Source of the DNA: Starkeya sp. ORNL1
GTDB lineage: Bacteria > Pseudomonadota > Alphaproteobacteria > Rhizobiales > Xanthobacteraceae
Direction: 5' to 3'
DNA: 64,000 nucleotides
Assembly: GCF_012971745.1 (NCBI RefSeq)
Contig: NZ_CP048834.1
Coordinates: 1,054,001-1,118,000, forward strand
Part shown: one piece after another, positions 18,217 to 27,322 of the stretch
Numbering within the stretch: position 1 is the stretch's first letter
Layout of the letters: each line of letters opens with the position of its first letter
Position numbers and translations under genes: made by a program
Notes under the pieces: model-generated
Database searches by the model: none
Told to the model about the DNA's origin: nothing
Seen by the model: the letters and a program-made list of their open reading frames with translations, nothing else

Positions 18217-19587
18217 TCAATGCCGGTGGGAGGTGTTGAGCCGCCGTTCCACAAACAGCGAGTAGCGTGACATGCCGAAACAGAAGAAGAAATACACGAC
18301 ACCGGCAAAAGCAAAGCCGGTATAGAGGGTTACCGGGCTTGCCCAGTTCGGGTCGGTGAACGCCGCGCGCAGCTGGCCGAGGAAGTCGAAGATGGCGACG
18401 ATCAGCACCAGCGTGGTGTCCTTGAACAGGCTGATGAAGCTGTTCACGATGCTCGGGATCACCATCGTCAAAGCCTGCGGCAGGACGATGAGCCGCATCA
18501 TCTGGCTCCAGGTGAGCCCCATCGCCATGGCGCCTTCATACTGGCCCTTGGGGATCGCCTGCAGGCCGCCGCGCACCACTTCGGCGAGATAGGCGGCCGA
18601 GAACAGCGCGACGCCGACCAGCGCCCGGAGCAAGCCGTCCGGATTGGTACCGGCCGGCAGGAACAGCGGCAGCATGTAGGTGGCGAAGAACAGCACGGTG
18701 ATGAGCGGCACGCCGCGCCAGAACTCGATGAAGATCACGCACAGCAGCCGCACGATCGGCATTTTCGAGCGCCGGCCGAGCGCCAGCAATATGCCGAGCG
18801 GCAGCGAGGTGACGATGCCGGTGACGGCGATCACCAGCGTCACCAAGAGCCCGCCCCATTGCCTGGTCTCGACATAAGGCAGGCCGAAATCGATGTCGCA
18901 GACGAAGATGACGATGCCAAGCGCCAGGAAGATCCAGAACACCGTCTGCGCCGTGGCCTTGCCGGCGCCGACCAGCGAGCCGATCAGCGACGCGACACCC
19001 ATGACGATCAATGTCGTGAGCACGTAATCCGCCCAGAAGGCGAGGTTGACGCCCATCACCATGACGTCGCCGGTGAGCGGGCGGATCAGGCCGAAGCGCT
19101 GCAACAGGAAGGCGTTGGCGTTGACGTTGCCGCCGGTAAGCAAGATGAAGGCGACGACTGGGTAGACGGCGAAGAACAGGATCGCGTTCAGCCGCTTGCC
19201 GGGCCAGGACAGCACCAGCAGCGGCACCAGCAACAAGGCGCCCAGCGCAAAGACGATATTGACGCGCCAGCGCTCGGAGCCCGGATAGAAGCCATAGATG
19301 AACTGGCCGAACTTCGCCTGGATGAACGGCCAGCAGGCACCGACGCCGGGGCCGAGGCAGGCTTCGCGGTTCTGCCCCTTCCACACCGCGTCGATGAAGA
19401 AGAATTTCACCATTGGCGGCACGATCCAGACCACCAGCGCAATGCCGATGACGGTCAGGATGGTGTTGAGCGCGCTGGAGAACAGGTTCGCGCGCATCCA
19501 CCCGATGACGCCGACCTGGCTGCCGGGAGGCGGCCGCGACGCCTCCATCTCGGTGCGGATGTAAGAGGAGCTGTCGCTCATCGTCAT
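18217..19587 (-). CDS. aapM: General L-amino acid ABC transporter permease
   Basis: 456 residues, inner membrane. The C-terminal half holds the HisM/GlnP-type permease domain with the EAA loop [22 protein letters not shown]. The long N-terminal region with additional helices and a loop with [12 protein letters not shown] is characteristic of AapM. It pairs with AapQ to form the channel for broad-specificity L-amino acid uptake. Start is ATG at 19587 (ATG at 19581 also possible), 10 bp after the aapQ stop. Confidence 0.93.
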   Translation of the reverse strand: MTMSDSSSYIRTEMEASRPPPGSQVGVIGWMRANLFSSALNTILTVIGIALVVWIVPPMVKFFFIDAVWKGQNREACLGPGVGACWPFIQAKFGQFIYGFYPGSERWRVNIVFALGALLLVPLLVLSWPGKRLNAILFFAVYPVVAFILLTGGNVNANAFLLQRFGLIRPLTGDVMVMGVNLAFWADYVLTTLIVMGVASLIGSLVGAGKATAQTVFWIFLALGIVIFVCDIDFGLPYVETRQWGGLLVTLVIAVTGIVTSLPLGILLALGRRSKMPIVRLLCVIFIEFWRGVPLITVLFFATYMLPLFLPAGTNPDGLLRALVGVALFSAAYLAEVVRGGLQAIPKGQYEGAMAMGLTWSQMMRLIVLPQALTMVIPSIVNSFISLFKDTTLVLIVAIFDFLGQLRAAFTDPNWASPVTLYTGFAFAGVVYFFFCFGMSRYSLFVERRLNTSHRH

Positions 19588-19597
19588 GTCCGCGCCC

Positions 19598-20788
19598 TCA
19601 CCGTTCGACCAGCGCGACGCGCTTGTTGTAGGCGTTCATGATGACGGAGGTGAAGATCGAGATGGCGAGATAGACGCCCATGGTGACGGCGATGATCTCG
19701 ATCGCCTGGCCGGTCTGGTTGAGCGAGGTGCCGGCGAACACCGCGACCAGATCGGGATAGCCGATGCCGACCGCCAGCGAGGAGTTCTTGGTGAGGTTGA
19801 GATACTGGCTGGTCAGCGGCGGGATGATCACCCGCATCGCCTGCGGAATGACCACGAGGCGCAAGGTCGGGCCGGAGCGCAGGCCGAGCGAGTTCGCCGC
19901 CTCGGTCTGGCCATGGCTCACCGACTGGATGCCGGAGCGCACATTCTCGGCGATGAAGGCCGCCGTATAGGTGGAGAGCGCCACGGTGAGCGCGACGAAT
20001 TCCGGGATCACCCGCACCCCGCCGACGAAGTTGAAGCCCTTCAGCTCGGGGCGCTCGAAGCTGATGGGAAAGCCGGTATAGACCATCGCCAGCAGCGGCA
20101 GGCCGACCAGCAAACCGAGGCCGATCGGCAGCATGCGCAGGCCGCGACCGGTTTCCTCGCGCCGGCTCGCCGACAGGCCGGACAGCAGGATGGTGAGCAG
20201 CAGGCCGAGGCCGAACGCCCAGAGTACGAGGCCGGTGCCCTCGCCGAACAGCGGGCGCGGCACGATGATGCCGCGATTGGACACGAACGCCTCGCCGAAG
20301 ATGCTGATGCTCTGGCGCGGATTGGGCATCGCGCTCAGCACGGCGAGGTACCAGAACAGGATCTGGAACAGCGGCGGCAGATTGCGCAGCACCTCGACAT
20401 AGACGGTCGAGAGCAGCCGCACCACGAAGTTCTTGGAAAGCCGCCCGATGCCGACCAGGAAGCCGATGATGGTGGCGAAGAAGATGCCGACCACGGCGAC
20501 CAGCAGGGTGTTCAGCAGGCCGACCAGGAAGGCGCGGCCATAGGTCGAGGTCTCGCTGTAGGAGATCAGGGTCTGGTTGATGCCGAAGCCGGCGGTCTTG
20601 TCGAAGAAGCCAAAGCCGGTGGCGATGCGCTGCGCGGCAAGGTTGTCGCGGACATTGTCGAAGAACATCCAGCCTAGGAAGATGACCAGGGCCAGTGCCA
20701 CCACCTGCAGCACGATGCTGCGCACGCGCGGATCGTTTACGAACGACGTCCCCGTCCGGAGCGGAACGGGTTGAGCTATGTCTGCCAT
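19598..20788 (-). CDS. aapQ: General L-amino acid ABC transporter permease
   Basis: 396 residues from the ATG at 20788. HisM-type permease with extra N-terminal helix; FFDNVRDNLAAQRIATGFGF and NTLLVAVVGIFFATIIGF are characteristic AapQ segments, and the EAA loop is AENVRSGIQSVSHGQTEAA. Partner of AapM in the inner membrane. Preceded by a strong hairpin that separates it from aapJ. Confidence 0.93.
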   Translation of the reverse strand: MADIAQPVPLRTGTSFVNDPRVRSIVLQVVALALVIFLGWMFFDNVRDNLAAQRIATGFGFFDKTAGFGINQTLISYSETSTYGRAFLVGLLNTLLVAVVGIFFATIIGFLVGIGRLSKNFVVRLLSTVYVEVLRNLPPLFQILFWYLAVLSAMPNPRQSISIFGEAFVSNRGIIVPRPLFGEGTGLVLWAFGLGLLLTILLSGLSASRREETGRGLRMLPIGLGLLVGLPLLAMVYTGFPISFERPELKGFNFVGGVRVIPEFVALTVALSTYTAAFIAENVRSGIQSVSHGQTEAANSLGLRSGPTLRLVVIPQAMRVIIPPLTSQYLNLTKNSSLAVGIGYPDLVAVFAGTSLNQTGQAIEIIAVTMGVYLAISIFTSVIMNAYNKRVALVER

Positions 20789-20861
20789 GATCCCCCTTCG
20801 CCTCATTCGAGGCCCGCTTCATGCGATTATCGCGCCGATCTTATGCCGGCTCAATAGCAGG

Positions 20862-20889
20862 GCGGCTTCCCGGTGGACCGGGAAGCCGC
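20862..20889 (-). promoter_or_regulatory. Intercistronic hairpin aapJ-aapQ
   Basis: Perfect 12-bp stem GCGGCTTCCCGG / CCGGGAAGCCGC with four-base loop, 10 bp beyond the aapJ stop and about 75 bp before aapQ, without a following T run. Likely a 3'-end stabiliser or partial terminator that raises binding-protein yield over permease yield. Confidence 0.75.
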
Positions 20890-20898
20890 GTGTCGTCA

Positions 20899-21915
20899 TC
20901 AGCGAACCGGCGGGGCGTATTGCAGGCCGCCCTTGCTCCACAGCGCATTGGTGCCGCGCTCGAGCTTCAGCGGGGTGTTGGGCCCGACATTGCGATCATA
21001 GACCTCGCCATAATTGCCGACGAGCTTCACGATCTGCACCACCCAGTCCTTGGAGAGACCGAGCATTTCGCCGAAATTGCCTTCGGTGCCGAGCAGGCGC
21101 TTTACTTCGGGGTTGGCCGACTTCAGCTGCTCGTCGACGTTCTTCGAGGTAATGCCGAGCTCTTCGGCATTGATCTGGGCGAACAGCGTCCACTTCACCA
21201 GGTCGAACCACTGGTCGTCACCATGGGCGACCACCGGGCCGAGCGGCTCCTTGGAGATGATCTCCGGCAGCACGATGTGGTCGTCCGGGTTGGTCAGCTT
21301 GAGGCGCTCGCCGGCCAGGCCCGAGCGATCGGTGGTGAGCGCGTCGCAGCGGCCGGCATCATAGGCCTTGACCACCTCGTCATTGGTGGCGAAGGCGATG
21401 ACTTCATAGGTCATGTTGTTGGCGCGGAAGAAGTCGGCAAGGTTCTGCTCGGTGGTGGTGCCGGTCTGGGTGCAGACCGAGGCGCCGGAGAGCTCGAGGG
21501 CCGAGTTCACCTTCTTGTCCTTGCGGATCATGAAGCCCTGGCCGTCATAATAGTTCACGCCGGCGAAGTTCAGGCCGAGCTGGGTATCGCGCGACATGGT
21601 CCAGGTGGTGTTGCGCGACAGCACGTCGATGTCGCCGGACTGCAGCGCAGTGAAGCGGTCCTTGGCCGAGAGCGGGGTGAACTTGACCTTGGTGGCGTCG
21701 TTGAAGATCGCCGCGGCGACGGCGCGGCACAGATCCACGTCCATGCCGGTCCAGTTGCCCTTGTCATCGGGCGTGGAGAAGCCCGGCAGGCCCTGGCTCA
21801 CGCCGCAGGTGACAAAGCCCTTGGACTTGATCTGATCCAGCTTCGCGGCCTGCGCGCCGGCGGCGACGAGGCCGAAGGCACCGGCGAGAGCCAGTGTGGA
21901 GAGGAGGCGTTTCAT
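20899..21915 (-). CDS. aapJ: General L-amino acid binding protein
   Basis: 338 residues from the ATG at 21915 (AGAAGG upstream); ATGs at 21933 and 21951 are alternatives and all lie after the predicted sigma54 start point. Signal peptide about 1-24 (ends GAQAA). Mature protein begins KLDQIKSKGFVTCGV and contains FTALQSGDIDVLSRNTTWT, YDGQGFMIRK and ends ALWSKGGLQYAPPVR, closely matching rhizobial AapJ. It captures L-amino acids in the periplasm for AapQMP. First gene of the operon. Confidence 0.94.
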   Translation of the reverse strand: MKRLLSTLALAGAFGLVAAGAQAAKLDQIKSKGFVTCGVSQGLPGFSTPDDKGNWTGMDVDLCRAVAAAIFNDATKVKFTPLSAKDRFTALQSGDIDVLSRNTTWTMSRDTQLGLNFAGVNYYDGQGFMIRKDKKVNSALELSGASVCTQTGTTTEQNLADFFRANNMTYEVIAFATNDEVVKAYDAGRCDALTTDRSGLAGERLKLTNPDDHIVLPEIISKEPLGPVVAHGDDQWFDLVKWTLFAQINAEELGITSKNVDEQLKSANPEVKRLLGTEGNFGEMLGLSKDWVVQIVKLVGNYGEVYDRNVGPNTPLKLERGTNALWSKGGLQYAPPVR

Positions 21916-21988
21916 GGCGGCAGCCTTCTTCATGAGTATCGTTTTGTGCATGAACGCCGCTTCCCCGGCGTCATGGGTGAAATTCGTA

Positions 21989-22004
21989 GGCAAGTAGCGT
22001 GCCG
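21989..22004 (-). promoter_or_regulatory. Candidate sigma54 promoter of aapJQMP
   Basis: On the minus strand CGGCACG-N4-TTGCC: the invariant GG (-24) and GC (-12) and the spacing fit the RpoN consensus TGGCACG-N4-TTGC, with one change (C for T). It is 75-90 bp before the chosen aapJ start, consistent with nitrogen control of this operon in rhizobia. Confidence 0.6.
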
Positions 22005-22030
22005 TCCCACACAGATTCGCATCATGGCGA

Positions 22031-22496
22031 GGTGCGCCTTTCGTCTGGGAACAGCGCGTCCGCCGGCTCTCCCTATGGTAGCCGACGCCACGTCAGTCTG
22101 AGCGCCCTACCACTGCCCGGTCAAGCGCTTGACGCTACTGTCGGCGATGGCGTCAATGCCTGCGGGGCGCCGCGAGCAGATGGCAGACGAGATGGCAGGG
22201 CATTCGGGGAACGACAACAAGAACAAGAGTGGCGGCCATAACGGACCACCGCTCGCAACGGCGACCGAGATCGTCGTCGCCGGCCGCGATCCCGCGCGTT
22301 TTGACGGCTTCGTGAATGTCCCGGTGGTGCGGGGCTCAACCGTCCTCTCCCCCACCGTCGCGGACATGGAAGGCCATACCGGCCGCTATAGCTATGGAAG
22401 GCGCGGCAGCCCGACACTGGAGGGCCTTGAGACGGCCCTGACCAAGCTGGAAGGCGGAGCCGGCGTGGTGTTGACCCCCTCCGGGCTGTCGGCGGT
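22031..22496. repeat. Tandem duplication, copy 1 (metC 5' end)
   Basis: 466-bp segment that is identical, as far as I can read base by base, to 22494-22959. Offset is 463 bp. The two copies share the trinucleotide GGT at the junction (22494-22496), a microhomology signature of tandem duplication. Confidence 0.95.
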
Positions 22497-22704
22497 GCGC
22501 CTTTCGTCTGGGAACAGCGCGTCCGCCGGCTCTCCCTATGGTAGCCGACGCCACGTCAGTCTGAGCGCCCTACCACTGCCCGGTCAAGCGCTTGACGCTA
22601 CTGTCGGCGATGGCGTCAATGCCTGCGGGGCGCCGCGAGCAGATGGCAGACGAGATGGCAGGGCATTCGGGGAACGACAACAAGAACAAGAGTGGCGGCC
22701 ATAA
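22147..22704 (+). pseudogene. Truncated metC 5' fragment
   Basis: Carries the first 116 codons of metC (through VLTPSGLSAV), then runs across the duplication junction. Because 463 is not a multiple of three, the continuation is a frameshifted readthrough of the upstream region, ending at 22704. It has no PLP site and cannot be an active lyase. It retains the same upstream sequence as the intact gene, so it could still be transcribed into it. Confidence 0.85.
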
Positions 22705-22959
22705 CGGACCACCGCTCGCAACGGCGACCGAGATCGTCGTCGCCGGCCGCGATCCCGCGCGTTTTGACGGCTTCGTGAATGTCCCGGTGGTGCGGGGCTC
22801 AACCGTCCTCTCCCCCACCGTCGCGGACATGGAAGGCCATACCGGCCGCTATAGCTATGGAAGGCGCGGCAGCCCGACACTGGAGGGCCTTGAGACGGCC
22901 CTGACCAAGCTGGAAGGCGGAGCCGGCGTGGTGTTGACCCCCTCCGGGCTGTCGGCGGT
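22494..22959. repeat. Tandem duplication, copy 2 (metC 5' end)
   Basis: Second copy of the 466-bp segment; here the sequence continues into the full metC gene. The copy includes about 115 bp upstream of the chosen ATG, so any metC promoter within that span is duplicated. Confidence 0.95.
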
Positions 22960-23860
22960 CGGCCTGGCGCTGCTCGCGTTGCTCGATGCCGGCGATCACC
23001 TGCTGATGGTCGACACTGTCTATCAGCCGAGCCGGCGCATCTGCACTGCGCAGCTGCGGCGCCTCGGAATCGCCACCACCTTCTACGATCCGCTGGTCGG
23101 CGCCGACATCGCCGGGCTGTTCCGCGAGAACACCAGGGCGGTGTTCATGGAATCACCGGGCTCGCAATCCTTCGAGATGCAGGATGTGCCGGCCATCGTC
23201 GCGGCGGCACGCGCGCGCGGCGTCACCACACTGATGGATAATACCTGGGCGACGCCCTATTTCTTCCGCCCGCACGATTTTGGCGTCGATGTCTCGATCC
23301 AGGCCGGCACCAAATATCTCGGCGGCCATTCCGACCTCAATCTCGGCACCATCTCGGCCAATGCCGCGCTATGGCCACGCATTAAGGGTGCCTATAGCGA
23401 TCTCGGCATCACCGTGGCGCCGGAAGACGCCTTCCTCGCCGCGCGCGGGCTGCGCACCATGGCGGTGCGGCTGGAGCGGCACCAGGAATCGGCGCTGAAA
23501 GTGGCACGCTGGCTTGCCGCGCGCCCGGAAGTACTCAGCGTGCTGCACCCGGCGCTGCCGGAGCATCCCGGCCACGCCATCTGGCAGCGCGACTTCAAGG
23601 GCTCGTCCGGCCTGTTCAGCATCATCCTCAAGCCAGCGCCGAAAAGCGCGGTCGACGCCTTCCTCGACAGCCTGGGGCTGTTCGGCCTCGGCTATAGCTG
23701 GGGCGGCTTCGAGAGCCTTGCCATCCCGTTCGACTGCTCGACCTACCGCACCGCGACGCAATGGGCGGCGGGTGGGCCGGCGGTGCGCTTCCATATCGGG
23801 CTGGAGGATCCGGCAGACCTCATCGCCGATCTGGAGCGCGGGCTCGCGAAGCTGGCTTAG
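22610..23860 (+). CDS. metC: Cystathionine beta-lyase
   Basis: 416 residues from the ATG at 22610; ATGs at 22619, 22643 and 22655 are alternatives because no clear Shine-Dalgarno decides, and the open frame begins at a TTG at 22592. Cys/Met metabolism PLP enzyme: the YSYGRRGSPTLEGLE segment, PSGLSAV, the MDNTWATPYFFRP segment and the PLP lysine in IQAGTKYLGGHSD. It cleaves cystathionine to homocysteine, pyruvate and ammonia on the way to methionine. GYSWGGFESL near the C-terminus is typical of MetC. The gene is intact downstream of the tandem duplication. Confidence 0.92.
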   Translation: MASMPAGRREQMADEMAGHSGNDNKNKSGGHNGPPLATATEIVVAGRDPARFDGFVNVPVVRGSTVLSPTVADMEGHTGRYSYGRRGSPTLEGLETALTKLEGGAGVVLTPSGLSAVGLALLALLDAGDHLLMVDTVYQPSRRICTAQLRRLGIATTFYDPLVGADIAGLFRENTRAVFMESPGSQSFEMQDVPAIVAAARARGVTTLMDNTWATPYFFRPHDFGVDVSIQAGTKYLGGHSDLNLGTISANAALWPRIKGAYSDLGITVAPEDAFLAARGLRTMAVRLERHQESALKVARWLAARPEVLSVLHPALPEHPGHAIWQRDFKGSSGLFSIILKPAPKSAVDAFLDSLGLFGLGYSWGGFESLAIPFDCSTYRTATQWAAGGPAVRFHIGLEDPADLIADLERGLAKLA

Positions 23861-23866
23861 GTACAA

Positions 23867-23979
23867 CGTCATCCTGAGGTGCGAGCAAGGCGAGCCTCGA
23901 AGGATGCCGATCCCCGATAGCCGTCTTCTGCTTCAGCATCCTTCGAGGCCCGGCTGGCTCCGGGCACCTCAGGATGACG
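23867..23979. repeat. Family R1 palindromic repeat, inverted pair
   Basis: CGTCATCCTGAGG at 23867 to CCTCAGGATGACG at 23979. The right unit has inner stem GCCCGG/CCGGGC; the left has GCGAGC-AAG-GCGAGC without pairing. Between convergent metC and the LabN gene. Confidence 0.85.
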
Positions 23980-23985
23980 TGGTTC

Positions 23986-24333
23986 TCACGCCTGTTGCTG
24001 TGCCGCCTCGGCGTTGTCGCGGCGGCGCTCGCGCAGCACGAACTGGACGTTGCGCAGATAGATGACGAGGCTCAGCAGCTGCCCGGCGATGAACACCGGG
24101 TCCTTGCGGTACAGCGCATAGATCAGCAGCAGCGCGCCGCCGCCGATGGAGAAGCTCCAGAAGGCGAAGGGCACCACGCTGCGGCCGGCCTTCTCGCTCG
24201 CCAGCCACTGCACCACGAAGCGGCCGGTGAACAGCAATTGGGCGACGAAGCCAAGAATGATCCAGCCATCGATCTGGATCACGAACACATCGTGCAGATA
24301 GTCGCCAACGGCGTGGGCGATATCAACCAGCAT
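23986..24333 (-). CDS. Lipid A biosynthesis N-terminal domain (LabN) protein
   Basis: 115 residues with three hydrophobic helices. The LAB_N family (PF07578) is recognisable from GFVAQLLFTGRFVVQWLASEKAGRSVVPFAFWSFS. Such small membrane proteins usually sit beside polyprenyl-phosphate glycosyltransferases and ArnT-like enzymes. Its start overlaps the 3' end of the GT2 gene by 11 bp, so the two are coupled. Role in lipid A or lipid-linked sugar handling is inferred from the family. Confidence 0.85.
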   Translation of the reverse strand: MLVDIAHAVGDYLHDVFVIQIDGWIILGFVAQLLFTGRFVVQWLASEKAGRSVVPFAFWSFSIGGGALLLIYALYRKDPVFIAGQLLSLVIYLRNVQFVLRERRRDNAEAAQQQA

Positions 24334-25105
24334 GGCCTGGCACCTCGGTGACGACGGGGGATGGCCGGCGGCGGCGGATCAGCCACCAAACCCCGGCGAG
24401 ATCGAGCATGCCGACCCACATGCGGTCCCAGATGCCGTAATTGGACTGGCCGGTGAACCGCGGGCGGTCGAGCACGTCCACGAGCCGTACCTCATAGCCT
24501 TCGCGCCGCACCAAGGCAGGCATGAACCGGTGCAGCGCATCGAAATAGGGCAGAGCGAGATAGAGCTCGCGGCGGATCGCCTTCAGCCCGCAACCGGTGT
24601 CGCGGGTGTCGTCGCGCAGCACGGCGCGGCGCACCGCATTGGCGATCTTCGACTGGTAACGCTTTGAGACGGTGTCCTTGCGCCCGACCCGCTGGCCCTG
24701 CGCCAGCCCGACCGCCGGCCCGCCATCGATCAAAGCGCGTACCAGGGCGGGGATGAAGGCGGGATCGTTCTGGCCGTCGCCGTCCAACGTGACGATGACG
24801 CCACTGCCGGCCGCTCGGGCACCAGTGCGAATCGCCGCGGACTGGCCGCAGGAGCGATCATGACGCAGCCCCCGGAGCCATGGGCGCGTCGCCATCAGCC
24901 GGGCGAGCTCGGCATCGGTGCCGTCGGTCGAGCCGTCGCTCACCACGATCACCTCCAGCGCACCGAAGCCTTTGGCCATGCGCTCGATATCGGCGATCAG
25001 CGGCGCCATGTTGCCAGCCTCGTTGCGGGCCGGGATCACCAGGCTCGCCAGCAGCGTCACTCTGGCCGGTGCGGTTGCGGCAGTATCAAGCAGTTGGTCG
25101 GACAT
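24323..25105 (-). CDS. Polyprenyl-phosphate glycosyltransferase, GT2
   Basis: 260 residues from the ATG at 25105; an in-frame extension to 25288 has no coding look. GT-A fold: SLVIPARNEAGNM at the N-terminus, EVIVVSDGSTDGT and VTLDGDGQNDPAFIP with the DxD-like metal site. The KIANAVRRAVLRDDTRDTGCGLKAIRR segment is typical of dolichol/undecaprenyl-phosphate sugar transferases (DPM1/ArnC group). No C-terminal membrane helices are seen. It probably makes a lipid-linked sugar used by the ArnT-like enzyme encoded upstream. Confidence 0.88.
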   Translation of the reverse strand: MSDQLLDTAATAPARVTLLASLVIPARNEAGNMAPLIADIERMAKGFGALEVIVVSDGSTDGTDAELARLMATRPWLRGLRHDRSCGQSAAIRTGARAAGSGVIVTLDGDGQNDPAFIPALVRALIDGGPAVGLAQGQRVGRKDTVSKRYQSKIANAVRRAVLRDDTRDTGCGLKAIRRELYLALPYFDALHRFMPALVRREGYEVRLVDVLDRPRFTGQSNYGIWDRMWVGMLDLAGVWWLIRRRRPSPVVTEVPGHAG

Positions 25106-25241
25106 AGGGAATTCGGCACTCCGTCCGGCCCTCGCCGGGATCCAGGGCCGCACGCGTGCCCGAAGGCCCCTGCAATGTCCGTCAATGATTGCGTCTGGAT
25201 GACAGTGCTGGAGCGATCCTCGGGTGGAGCGCCAGGTGCCG

Positions 25242-26999
25242 CTACGGACGGCTGCCGCGATAGAGCGAGATGTCGAGCTTGCGGCCATTGTTGAAATTCA
25301 TGCCGAACACCGACTCGCCGCGCTCAAGGCGCAGGCCCAACTCCTCGGCGCGGCGCGCGAACGCATCTTCCATGCGGCGCTCGACGAAGACGACACGGCA
25401 GCCGCCTTCGGCGAGGAATTCGGCGGCGCCGGTGGCATTGGTGAAGGTCACCTTCCCCGGCATCACGAACATCAGGCTCACTTCGTTGAAGCCGGCAGAG
25501 GCGATCTGCGCCGGTACGCCCGGCGTCGCACAGCGCTCCTTGGCAGCAAGTTCCTCGAGGCGCGGCGAGATCCACACGCTCTTCATGTCCGGCACGATGA
25601 GTTGCATCACGCCGAAGCCGGAGACCAGCATGCCGGCGACGGCCAGCAGCGAGGATTTCTCCACGCCGTACTCACCGACGAACACCACGGCGACGACGAG
25701 GGCGAAGAAGCCGACCACCAGCAGGGGCCAGGCGAGGATCGAGGTCGAGCCGTCGAGCACGGCAAGCCCGACCAGCGCACCCACCGCGATCGCCGCGCCG
25801 AAGATCGGCCACATCCACAGCGCGCGGGCATAGCGCATATTGCCCAATGCCATGCCCCCGCGCTCCACCACCATGGCGACAAGGATGGCGATGGCCGGGA
25901 AGGTCGGCATCACGTAATGCGGCAGCTTGGTGGGGATCAGTTCGAAGATCAGCCAGTTCGGCACCACCCAGGCCAGCAGGAAGCGCACCGGCTTCAGCCG
26001 GCGGGCACGCCAGACCAGCGGCGCGGCGAGCGCAGCCAGCGGCGCCGCCGGCCAGAACGAGCCCCAGAAGGCGAGCAGATAGGTGCCGGGCGGAGCGCCG
26101 TGGCCCTCCTGGCCGCCCGCCAGCTTGCTCATCATGTCGCCGCCGACCGATTGCGCGATGAAGCTGTCGCCGGCGCGCAGCAGGATCAGCGCGAACCAGG
26201 GGGAGACGGCGACGAGGCACAGCACCAGCCCGGTCACCGGCGCCAGCGGGCGCACGAAACGCATCGAGCGCTCGATGACGGCAAGGGTGATGATGGTGAC
26301 GCCGGCGAACATCGGCGTCAGCGGCCCCTTCACCAATATGCCGATGGCCATCGCCACCCAGAAGATGGCGGCGAGGCGGATATCGACCTTGCCGGACCGC
26401 TCCGGCGGGGCGAGATAGGCGCGGGCCAGCGCGCCCATGGTCGCGACCATGGTGGCGAGCAGCATCGCGTCGGTCTTGGCGAGCCGCGCCTCCACCGCCA
26501 CCGCGGCGCAGGTAGCGAGCAGGATGGCGGCGAACACCGCGCCGCGCCTTCCGACAAAAGGCAAGGCTGCCCAGAAGGTGAGCAGCACCGCGAGCACGGC
26601 GCCGATGAGCGAGGGGATGCGGTAGAGCCAGATGGTGCGGGTGGCGTCGGGCACGCCGAGCGCCTGCGCGGCGCCGACGATCGCCGACTGCATCCAGTAG
26701 ATGCCGATCGGCTTTTTGTAGCGCGGCACGTCGCCGAGCCGGATATCGACGAGATCGCCGCTCTCCACCATCTGCCGCGAGGCCTGGACGAAGCGGGCCT
26801 CGTCGCGGTCGACGACGGGAATGAAGAAGAAGCCCGGCAGCAGCGACACCGCGCAGAGCGCCAGCAGGAAGGCCACCGCCCGGCCGTTCGAACGGGTGGC
26901 CCAGTCGAACAGGCCGGCGATCCAGTGCACGATGCGCCGGCCATATTCGTCGACCCGCAGCGGGCGGGTCGTCTTCAGGCCGTCTTCAGTATGCACCAT
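25242..26999 (-). CDS. ArnT-like glycosyltransferase, GT39
   Basis: 585 residues with about twelve membrane helices. The first periplasmic loop has PVVDRDEARFVQASRQM (the DE pair typical of GT-C enzymes) and DVPRYKKPIGIYWMQS. PMT/ArnT family members move a sugar from undecaprenyl phosphate to lipid A or another envelope acceptor on the periplasmic side. The order GT39-GT2-LabN on one strand is a recurrent cassette for envelope glycosylation. The sugar (aminoarabinose, mannose or other) is not shown by the sequence. Confidence 0.85.
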   Translation of the reverse strand: MVHTEDGLKTTRPLRVDEYGRRIVHWIAGLFDWATRSNGRAVAFLLALCAVSLLPGFFFIPVVDRDEARFVQASRQMVESGDLVDIRLGDVPRYKKPIGIYWMQSAIVGAAQALGVPDATRTIWLYRIPSLIGAVLAVLLTFWAALPFVGRRGAVFAAILLATCAAVAVEARLAKTDAMLLATMVATMGALARAYLAPPERSGKVDIRLAAIFWVAMAIGILVKGPLTPMFAGVTIITLAVIERSMRFVRPLAPVTGLVLCLVAVSPWFALILLRAGDSFIAQSVGGDMMSKLAGGQEGHGAPPGTYLLAFWGSFWPAAPLAALAAPLVWRARRLKPVRFLLAWVVPNWLIFELIPTKLPHYVMPTFPAIAILVAMVVERGGMALGNMRYARALWMWPIFGAAIAVGALVGLAVLDGSTSILAWPLLVVGFFALVVAVVFVGEYGVEKSSLLAVAGMLVSGFGVMQLIVPDMKSVWISPRLEELAAKERCATPGVPAQIASAGFNEVSLMFVMPGKVTFTNATGAAEFLAEGGCRVVFVERRMEDAFARRAEELGLRLERGESVFGMNFNNGRKLDISLYRGSRP

Positions 27000-27176
27000 G
27001 TGGTCCGCGCCTCAAAAAGCGGGCGGACCTTATCAGATACGCAGCGCGCCGGAAGAGTGCGGCGCACCACGGAAGCGGACGGCGACACTGTGTTGCAGCC
27101 ATGCCGCGAGGAGCGCCGACAACACAACGGGGTACCGCTGGTTGAGAGGCTGCTCGCCGCTGGACCGATCGACCTG

Positions 27177-27260
27177 TCATCCCGGGCTCGTCCCGGAGAT
27201 CCATGGCTGCGCCGGGAGAGTGACCGTGGATGGCCGGGACAAACCCGGCCATGGCGATGG
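27177..27260. repeat. Palindromic repeat, R2-related
   Basis: TGTCATCCCGGGCTCGTCCCGG at the left and GGCCGGGACAAACCCGGCCATGG at the right. Arms with CCCGGG/CCGGCC symmetry; resembles family R2 but is diverged. It is the only structure I see in the 323-bp gap 27000-27322. Confidence 0.5.
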
Positions 27261-27322
27261 AAATCGCCGATGGGCTGCGCCCGAGCTAGCGCCAGCCTCC
27301 CCTGCCCGTCACTGCCCGCAAG

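Noticed and set aside
22147..22704. First metC copy as an independent gene
   Set aside because: It is a truncated copy with a frameshifted end from the tandem duplication; no PLP lysine.
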